Part shown: piece after piece, positions 21,549 through 26,429 of the stretch
Layout: each line of letters starts with the position of its first letter
Numbering within the stretch: position 1 is the stretch's first letter
Assembly (NCBI GenBank): GCA_003141795.1
Contig: PLNO01000222.1
Coordinates: 1-26,429, forward strand
Source of the DNA: Spirochaetaceae bacterium
GTDB taxonomy: Bacteria > Spirochaetota > Spirochaetia > SZUA-6 > Fen-1364
DNA: 26,429 nt
Direction: 5' to 3'
Made by a program: the position numbers and the translations under genes
The notes under the pieces: model-generated
The model's input: only the letters and a program-made list of their open reading frames with translations
The model's database searches: none
What the model was told of the DNA's origin: nothing

Positions 21549-23081
21549 ATGGGAAACAAGGCACGGGAAATACTGGTCACCGTTCTCGTTCTGATCTCAT
21601 TCGGGCTCGTCCTGGCGGATTCCTCGCACTGGTTCGTCCGCCTGGACCTCACGAGGAGCAAGGCGTTCTCCATATCACCTGTCTCCCGCACCATCATCCG
21701 CGACATCCCCCAGCAGGTGCACGTCATCTACTACCTCAGCGACACGCTGAAGACAATCGCCCCCGCCACGGGCCGCATCGTCGACCTGCTGCAGGAGTAC
21801 GCGGCTGAGTCCCGGGGCAAGGTGTCCGTGACCGTGCTCGACCCCGACACGTCGGGTAGGGCGGAAAGCGCGCGAAGCTACGGCGTGCTCCCCCAGCAGA
21901 TCCAGGTGATCCAGCAGAACGAGCAGCGCACGATCAACGTCTACTCCGGCATCGTCGTGGACTACCTGGACCGGTTCACCTCGCTCCCCGCGGTCTTCAC
22001 CTCCGACGGGCTGGAGTATTCCCTCGGACTTTCCATCCGCAAGGTCCTCGCCGGCAGGCGGATCGTCGTCGGCGTGGAGCTCGGCGCGCCGGAAAAGTCG
22101 CTGCAGAGCGACTACGACACGCTGCAAACCGCGCTCTCCCGCGACTACTCGATCCACGAATACCTGCCGGGCGATGCGATCCCGGCGGAAGTGGACGTGC
22201 TTCTCGTCATCGGCGGGACCCACTGGAGCGCCGATGCGCTGCGTCCCATCGACTCCTACGTCATGAGCGGCGGCAAGGTGCTCTTCGCGGCCAAGGCGCT
22301 GGACGTGGACACCGCGCGCACCTTCACGGCGAACGCTGTCGGCAGCTCCGCACTCATCGACATGATCGCGGCCTATGGGGTGCGCGTACAGCCCGGCATG
22401 GTGCTGGATACCGCATCGCGCGACTACCGGCTCCCGCAGCAGAAGCCGTCGGGTGAAGTCGCCTGGGAGAAGATCGCGAAGTACCCCCCGTGGGTGTCCG
22501 TGCAGGGACCCGACGTCTCCACGACAAACCCCATCACGTCAAGCTTCGCGGGCCTCGACCTCCTGTGGCCGGCGCCGCTTTCCTCCATCGATCGAACGGG
22601 CGTCAGCAGCACGGCCCTCGTCCAGAGCAGCGCTTCGTCGTGGCTGCAGCAGGCTCCGTTCGTGATCGATCCCTACCGGGTTCCCCAATCCGGCGGGCCG
22701 ACAGCGCAGTACACCCTCGCCTATGCACTCTCGGGCACGTTCCCCAGTGCATTCGCCGGTGGAGACGCCCGCAGCAAGCCCACGCGGATGCTCGTCATCG
22801 GTGACAGCGACTTCGCCTCGGATCTCATGCAGTTCTCCGACAGCCTCACCAACGTGCTCTTCATCGAGAACTCGATCCTCTGGCTTTCGGGGAATGCCGA
22901 CCTCCTGTCGATCAAGACGCGGGCTGCGGCGGAAGGAAGGCTCGACAGGATCCAGGACCCCGGCGCCCGTGGCCGGCTGATGATCGCCGCGCCCCTCATC
23001 AACGTCGTGGCCATCCCGGTCCTCGTGCTCGTCGTTGGGCTCGTGCGCAGCCTGAGGCGCAGGGAAAGGCGGGGGTCATGA
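21549..23081 (+). CDS. GldG-family ABC-associated membrane protein (ABC_transp_aux)
   Basis: A 510-aa protein with one membrane segment near each end (residues 8-24, ILVTVLVLISFGLVLA, and about 480-500, LINVVAIPVLVLVVGLVRSL) and a large periplasmic part between them. It has the opening of the family (RLDLTRSKAFSISPVSRTII) and VHVIYYLSDTLKTIAPATGR, then VDVLLVIGGTHWSADALRPI and VIGDSDFASDLMQFS, related to the GATase-like fold of this group. It ends in a positive cytoplasmic tail RRRERRGS. The role is unknown outside gliding bacteria; it probably forms part of the exporter with the upstream ATPase and permease. Overlaps the DUF4340 gene by four bases. Confidence 0.9.
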   Translation: MGNKAREILVTVLVLISFGLVLADSSHWFVRLDLTRSKAFSISPVSRTIIRDIPQQVHVIYYLSDTLKTIAPATGRIVDLLQEYAAESRGKVSVTVLDPDTSGRAESARSYGVLPQQIQVIQQNEQRTINVYSGIVVDYLDRFTSLPAVFTSDGLEYSLGLSIRKVLAGRRIVVGVELGAPEKSLQSDYDTLQTALSRDYSIHEYLPGDAIPAEVDVLLVIGGTHWSADALRPIDSYVMSGGKVLFAAKALDVDTARTFTANAVGSSALIDMIAAYGVRVQPGMVLDTASRDYRLPQQKPSGEVAWEKIAKYPPWVSVQGPDVSTTNPITSSFAGLDLLWPAPLSSIDRTGVSSTALVQSSASSWLQQAPFVIDPYRVPQSGGPTAQYTLAYALSGTFPSAFAGGDARSKPTRMLVIGDSDFASDLMQFSDSLTNVLFIENSILWLSGNADLLSIKTRAAAEGRLDRIQDPGARGRLMIAAPLINVVAIPVLVLVVGLVRSLRRRERRGS

Positions 23082-24061
23082 GCTTTCGCTCTCGGTTGAT
23101 CCTCCTCTGCAGCCTCATCGTCCTGCTCACCGCGGCGCTCGTGCTGGGAATCGTGTTCTCCCCGGACCGCGTGCAGGCGCGTTCATCGGGCAGGTCCCTC
23201 CTCTCCCTCTCCCCCGAGCAGATCGTCGGATTCGACGTCATGGCAGGCGGCAGCGTTCAGGTCTCCCTCGTGCGTAACGGCGCAGCCTGGCAGGTGAAAG
23301 CGGACCCGGTCTCCTACCCGGCGTCGGCGCCCCGCATCGCGTTGTTCCTTCGCACCGTTTCCGGGCTCACCCGCGGGACCCTTGTCACCAGGGACACGGC
23401 GCATTTCGCCGAGCTGGGGATCACGGGGGACACTGCACGCCGACTCGTCCTTCACCGCACGGGGGGGCCGGACATCGGCCTGACGGTCGGCAGACGCGGC
23501 CCCAGCGGCGACGAAGACTACGTGCTCCTCGACGGGGAGACAGGGGTGTCGCTCGTGCGTGGCTCTCTCGGATTCTTCCTCTCCCAGGAGCGCCCGTCCT
23601 GGTACGAGCTGCACGTGCTCCCCGACGACGTGCAGGGAACGACGATCGCTTCAGTCACAGTCCGGGGCGGCCTGACGGTGGACGGCACGGTACGCGGCAC
23701 GATCGACGGGCCGTACGCCCTGGTCAGGGCACAATCTCAAACGGCGGTTGCATGGAGCATGCAGAGAGAGAAGCGCGCGGTGATCGGTTCCGCCGCCGCG
23801 GCCATGGTGAGCTCTCTTGCATTGCTGGAGGGTGTCGATTTCACGGTTGACGGCCTTGCGCCGTCGGGACCCGCCGCCGGCGTCCTGTTCTGCGACGTCA
23901 CGACGCTTGCGGGAAAGGGCTATTCTCTGGTCATCAAGCCAGGGAGCCGGCCGGGCACCCTCACGGTCACCACGAGCTGGTCCCCCTGGACGTACGTCGT
24001 GAATGCGCTGCCGTTGCAGCGCGCCCTGCTCGCACGGGACGCGCTCCTGGCAAAGCCGTAG
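23078..24061 (+). CDS. DUF4340-family protein of the Gld-like ABC cluster
   Basis: A 327-aa protein with one N-terminal membrane anchor (LILLCSLIVLLTAALVLGIVF) and a periplasmic beta-rich part. LSPEQIVGFDVMAGG, AAWQVKADPVSYPAS and FAELGITGDTARRLVLH match the DUF4340 pattern of repeated domains, and its place after gldG supports the call. The function is unknown. Its C-terminal codons form one arm of the operon terminator. It lies 18 bases from the end of the convergent reductase gene. Confidence 0.82.
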   Translation: MSFRSRLILLCSLIVLLTAALVLGIVFSPDRVQARSSGRSLLSLSPEQIVGFDVMAGGSVQVSLVRNGAAWQVKADPVSYPASAPRIALFLRTVSGLTRGTLVTRDTAHFAELGITGDTARRLVLHRTGGPDIGLTVGRRGPSGDEDYVLLDGETGVSLVRGSLGFFLSQERPSWYELHVLPDDVQGTTIASVTVRGGLTVDGTVRGTIDGPYALVRAQSQTAVAWSMQREKRAVIGSAAAAMVSSLALLEGVDFTVDGLAPSGPAAGVLFCDVTTLAGKGYSLVIKPGSRPGTLTVTTSWSPWTYVVNALPLQRALLARDALLAKP

Positions 24062-24075
24062 AGCGCGTCCCTTTT
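24036..24075 (+). terminator. Intrinsic terminator overlapping the end of the DUF4340 gene
   Basis: A perfect 11-base GC-rich stem, GGGACGCGCTC (24036-24046) and GAGCGCGTCCC (24061-24071), with a 14-base loop and TTTT after it (24072-24075). The first arm and the loop are coding sequence. The T run is on the plus side only, so it ends the dhaKL/gld operon and not the convergent reductase. Confidence 0.82.
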
Positions 24076-24079
24076 CACA

Positions 24080-25162
24080 TCATCCCTGCCACTTCGTTCC
24101 GCGCCTGTCCTTCCAGACGCCGCCGTCGGTGTAGCGCTCGGGGTAGAGCACTTTGGGCCGCGGATCTTCCGCGACATCGAGCTGCAGCACCATCCACTTG
24201 GGGTACGGCGTTCCGGGATCGGACGCTGCATCGAGTTCAGCTATGTCCGCTGCGGAGAGCGCAAGGTCAACGGACTTGATGTTGTCTTCCAGGTTTTCCG
24301 GCTTGCGCGCCGCGATGATCACGCTGCTGATGGCCGCGCGTGAGAGCACCCAGGCGAGTGCCACCTGTGAGGAGCTCACCCCGTGGCGGTCCGCAACGAC
24401 CTTCAGAGCGTCCACGACCCGGAAGCCGAGCTCCTTGTCGAAGGGGATGAACCAGCCCGCCTCCGCGTAGCGCGTCCCCGCTGACGGGGGATTGGCCCGC
24501 GTGTACTTGCCGCTGAGGAAACCGCCCGCCAGCGGGCTCCACACGAGGATCCCGAGGTTCGCGTACTCCGCGAAGGACTGGAACTCGTACTCCAGGCCCC
24601 GTCCCACGAGGCTGTAGTTCATCTGGGCCGTCACGTATTTCTCCAGGCCCATGCGCTCCTGCATCGACAACGCAACCGCGGCCTGCCACGAGAGGTGGTT
24701 GGAGAGGCCGATGTAGCGCACCTTTCCCTGCCGGACCACATCGTCGAGCGTGCGCAGCGTCTCCTCAAGAGGCGTGTTGCTGTCCCAGCCGTGCACCTGG
24801 TAGAGATCCACGTGATCGGTCTGCAGCCGCTTCAGGCTGGACTCGATCCCCCGCATGATGTTCACCCGGGTGGCCCCGCTCCTGTTGAAATTGTCGCTCA
24901 TGGGGAGGCGCACCTTGGTGGCAAGGACGATCTCCTCCCGAACACCCTTCAGTGCGTTTCCCAGGAACGTCTCGCTCTCACCGAGTGAATACACGTCGGC
25001 CGTATCGATGAAGTTGATCCCCCGATCGAGGGCGAGCTTCACCATCTTCGTGGTGGCCGCCTGGTCGAGGTTGCCCATGTTCATCTTCCCGCCGAACTGC
25101 ATCGTTCCCAGCGCGACTTCGCTCACGATGAGCCCGGTGTTCCCGAGCTTTCGATACTTCAT
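24080..25162 (-). CDS. Aldo/keto reductase
   Basis: A 360-aa NADPH-type oxidoreductase of the AKR TIM-barrel superfamily. The catalytic tetrad is present: Asp53 and Tyr58 in FIDTADVYSLGESE, Lys83 in LATKV, His124 in LYQVHGWD. The cofactor region near the C-terminus reads SSVIIAARKPENLEDNIKSV. It resembles the YajO/Gpr-like group, which reduces aldehydes or ketones. The physiological substrate is unknown; the sugar loci nearby make a sugar carbonyl possible. After about residue 320 it has a tail (PRPKVLYPERYTDGGVWKDR) beyond the common core. ATG 25162 follows GGGAGG. Its own promoter is seen upstream, divergent from the BtpA-like gene. Confidence 0.94.
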   Translation of the reverse strand: MKYRKLGNTGLIVSEVALGTMQFGGKMNMGNLDQAATTKMVKLALDRGINFIDTADVYSLGESETFLGNALKGVREEIVLATKVRLPMSDNFNRSGATRVNIMRGIESSLKRLQTDHVDLYQVHGWDSNTPLEETLRTLDDVVRQGKVRYIGLSNHLSWQAAVALSMQERMGLEKYVTAQMNYSLVGRGLEYEFQSFAEYANLGILVWSPLAGGFLSGKYTRANPPSAGTRYAEAGWFIPFDKELGFRVVDALKVVADRHGVSSSQVALAWVLSRAAISSVIIAARKPENLEDNIKSVDLALSAADIAELDAASDPGTPYPKWMVLQLDVAEDPRPKVLYPERYTDGGVWKDRRGTKWQG

Positions 25163-25185
25163 GATTCGTCCTCCCTGATGGTGAG

Positions 25186-25215
25186 AGTATACCGTTCGTT
25201 CCCGCGCGCTGACAA
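25186..25215 (-). promoter_or_regulatory. Promoter of the aldo/keto reductase gene
   Basis: Minus strand: -35 TTGTCA (25215-25210), 18-base spacer, -10 TATACT (25191-25186). Each box has one mismatch to consensus. It leads to the reductase ATG at 25162. Confidence 0.6.
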
Positions 25216-25246
25216 TATTGACTTCATCGGAAGCGGAGGCTACTGT
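25213..25246 (+). promoter_or_regulatory. Promoter of the BtpA-like gene with shared palindrome
   Basis: Plus strand: -35 TTGACT (25218-25223), 17-base spacer, -10 TACTGT (25241-25246). The perfect palindrome CAATATTG (25213-25220) overlaps both this -35 box and that of the divergent reductase promoter, so one protein could act on both. Confidence 0.55.
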
Positions 25247-25270
25247 GTGCCCAATAATCTGGAGGACACC

Positions 25271-26083
25271 ATGAGCTGGTTGAAGGACGTATTCGGCGTT
25301 GCCAAGCCGATCATTGCAATGTGCCACCTGGAGCCGCTGCCGGGAGACCCCGGTTACAAGTTCGACAAGGGGCTGGACGGGATACTTGAAAGCGCCCGCA
25401 GGAACCTGCGCGCCCTGCAGGAGGGCGGCGTGGATGCCGTCATGTTCTCCAATGAGCAGAGCCTCCCCTATCTCACGAAGGTGGAGCCCATCACCGCCAT
25501 CACCATGGCGCGCGTGATCGGGGAGATCCGGAAAGAAATTAAGGTCCCCTACGGGGTGAACGTGCTGTGGGACCCCTCCATGACCATCGATCTCGCCGTT
25601 GCAACAGGTGCTTCGTTCGTCCGCGAGATCTTCAGCGGCGTGTACGCGAGCGACTTCGGCATCTGGAATACGAACGCCGGTGAGGTGATCCGCCACCAGT
25701 ACGCCATCCACGGGGAGAAGGTGCGGCTCCTGTTCAACATCGTGCCCGAGGCCGCCTCGTACCTCGGCAACCGCACCGCGGCCGACATCGCCCGTTCCAC
25801 CGTCTTCAACGACAGGCCCGACGCCCTGTGCGTGTCCGGCCTCACCGCCGGCATCGCCTCTTCGGCCGACGTGCTCAAGCAGGTCAAGGAGACCGTCCCC
25901 GAGACCCCCGTCTTCGCGAACACGGGCGTGCGCCTCGCCAACATCGAACAGCAGCTCTCCGTGGCGGACGGTGCAGTCGTGGGCACGACGTTCAAGAAGG
26001 ACGGCTACATCTGGAACGACGTGGACACCGCGCGCGTGAAGGAGTTCATGTCCAAGGTGAAGAGCTTCCGCGGCGGGAAATAG
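25271..26083 (+). CDS. BtpA/SgcQ-family TIM-barrel protein
   Basis: A 270-aa protein of the BtpA family. Landmarks are PIIAMCHLEPLPGDPGY at the start, then GGVDAVMFSNEQSLPYL, YGVNVLWDPSMTIDLAVATG, ASFVREIFSGVYASDFG, DALCVSGLTAGIASS and PVFANTGVRLANIEQQLSVA. Cyanobacterial BtpA is linked to photosystem I build-up, but relatives in other bacteria, such as SgcQ, sit with sugar genes and have no settled reaction. The phosphate-site-like C-terminus suggests a sugar-phosphate or nucleotide ligand. The ATG at 25271 has GGAGG five bases upstream, so the longer in-frame start at 25178 is rejected. The next gene begins six bases after its stop. Confidence 0.9.
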   Translation: MSWLKDVFGVAKPIIAMCHLEPLPGDPGYKFDKGLDGILESARRNLRALQEGGVDAVMFSNEQSLPYLTKVEPITAITMARVIGEIRKEIKVPYGVNVLWDPSMTIDLAVATGASFVREIFSGVYASDFGIWNTNAGEVIRHQYAIHGEKVRLLFNIVPEAASYLGNRTAADIARSTVFNDRPDALCVSGLTAGIASSADVLKQVKETVPETPVFANTGVRLANIEQQLSVADGAVVGTTFKKDGYIWNDVDTARVKEFMSKVKSFRGGK

Positions 26084-26088
26084 CCCCC

Positions 26089-26429
26089 GTGGATCCTCGC
26101 TGGCGGCAACTCGGGGAGATCCTCGTCTCGTGGTCCACCGGCGTGAAGCCGGGGGAAAAAGTCATGATCGCGATGGGGGAGCTGGAGTCGTTCCCCCTGG
26201 TGCGCGGCGTCTACGAGGCTGTCATCAGGGCCGGCGGCTTCCCCCAGGTCCAGTTCCTCTCGGAATCCCTCCGTCACCAGGTGCTCCTCCACGGCAGCCC
26301 TGAGCAGCTCTCATGGGTCCCCGAGATCGAGGCGTACGGCATGGAGTGGGCCGACGTGTACTTCGGCCTCCGCGGCGCCTCCAACCTCCACGAGCACGAC
26401 GCAATCCCCGCTGACAGGCTCTCCCTCAT
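26089..26429 (+). CDS. M29-type (thermophilic) aminopeptidase, N-terminal part only
   Basis: Read from GTG 26089, the frame gives DPRWRQLGEILVSWSTGVKP, GEKVMIAMGELESFPLVRGV and YEAVIRAGGFPQVQFLSE, then SWVPEIEAYGMEWADVYFGL, and is open at the window end (about 113 residues). This is the N-terminal domain pattern of the metallo-aminopeptidase family M29 (AmpS/PepS), in which the metal-binding residues lie further on and cannot be checked. The start is uncertain: the GTG is six bases after the btpA-like stop with only a poor ribosome site, and no ATG occurs until 26164. It is probably in one operon with the BtpA-like gene. Confidence 0.72.
   Translation, partial: MDPRWRQLGEILVSWSTGVKPGEKVMIAMGELESFPLVRGVYEAVIRAGGFPQVQFLSESLRHQVLLHGSPEQLSWVPEIEAYGMEWADVYFGLRGASNLHEHDAIPADRLSL

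Overview
The window is GC-rich and gene-dense. It comes from a diderm (outer-membrane) bacterium: it encodes a TonB-dependent receptor, an exported lipoprotein and several periplasmic binding proteins. The sugar-binding protein has a processed N-terminus of the A-Q-K-E type that is common in Spirochaetota. Together with the gene mix (RbsABC-type importers, GldG/DUF4340 cluster, BtpA-like protein) this suggests, without proving, a high-GC spirochaete.

Region 1 (1-6871, minus strand) is a corrinoid uptake and remodelling operon. A sigma-70-like promoter and a cobalamin riboswitch lead into a BtuB-like TonB receptor, a beta-propeller-like lipoprotein (a possible BtuG analogue), an 83-aa unknown protein, a BtuF-like binding protein, a CbiR-like cobamide-remodelling enzyme, CobU, and CobT (cut by the left edge). 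Most junctions overlap or are only a few bases. The logic is to capture corrinoid at the surface, bring it in, cut off its lower ligand, and rebuild the nucleotide loop. BtuC, BtuD and CobS are not in the window.

Region 2 (6941-8035, minus) is a single class III adenylate cyclase with an N-terminal DUF5939-like zinc-finger region. Region 3 (8193-10426, plus) encodes the E1 alpha and E1 beta subunits of a 2-oxoacid/acetoin dehydrogenase and an 83-aa protein that is only a lipoyl domain. No E2 catalytic core or E3 follows. An AT-rich inverted-repeat element of about 90 bp (10459-10545) separates it from the next, convergent operon.

Region 4 (10561-19879) is a carbohydrate module around a LacI-family regulator. 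On the minus strand are a binding protein, an intrinsic terminator/attenuator, an RbsA-like ATPase, two permeases and an FGGY kinase. On the plus strand are lacI and dhaK-dhaL, with a strong promoter for dhaK inside the 3' end of lacI. The substrate is unknown; a polyol or ketose ending in a ketotriose or ketotetrose is a reasonable guess.

Region 5 (19876-24061, plus) continues from dhaL with overlapping genes for a GldA/GldF/GldG-like ABC system and a DUF4340 protein, closed by a terminator whose 5' arm lies in the last gene. Region 6 (24080-26429) holds an aldo/keto reductase (minus) and, from a divergent promoter pair, a BtpA/SgcQ-family protein and the start of an M29-type aminopeptidase (plus, cut by the right edge). 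I saw no tRNA, rRNA, CRISPR array or intact transposase.
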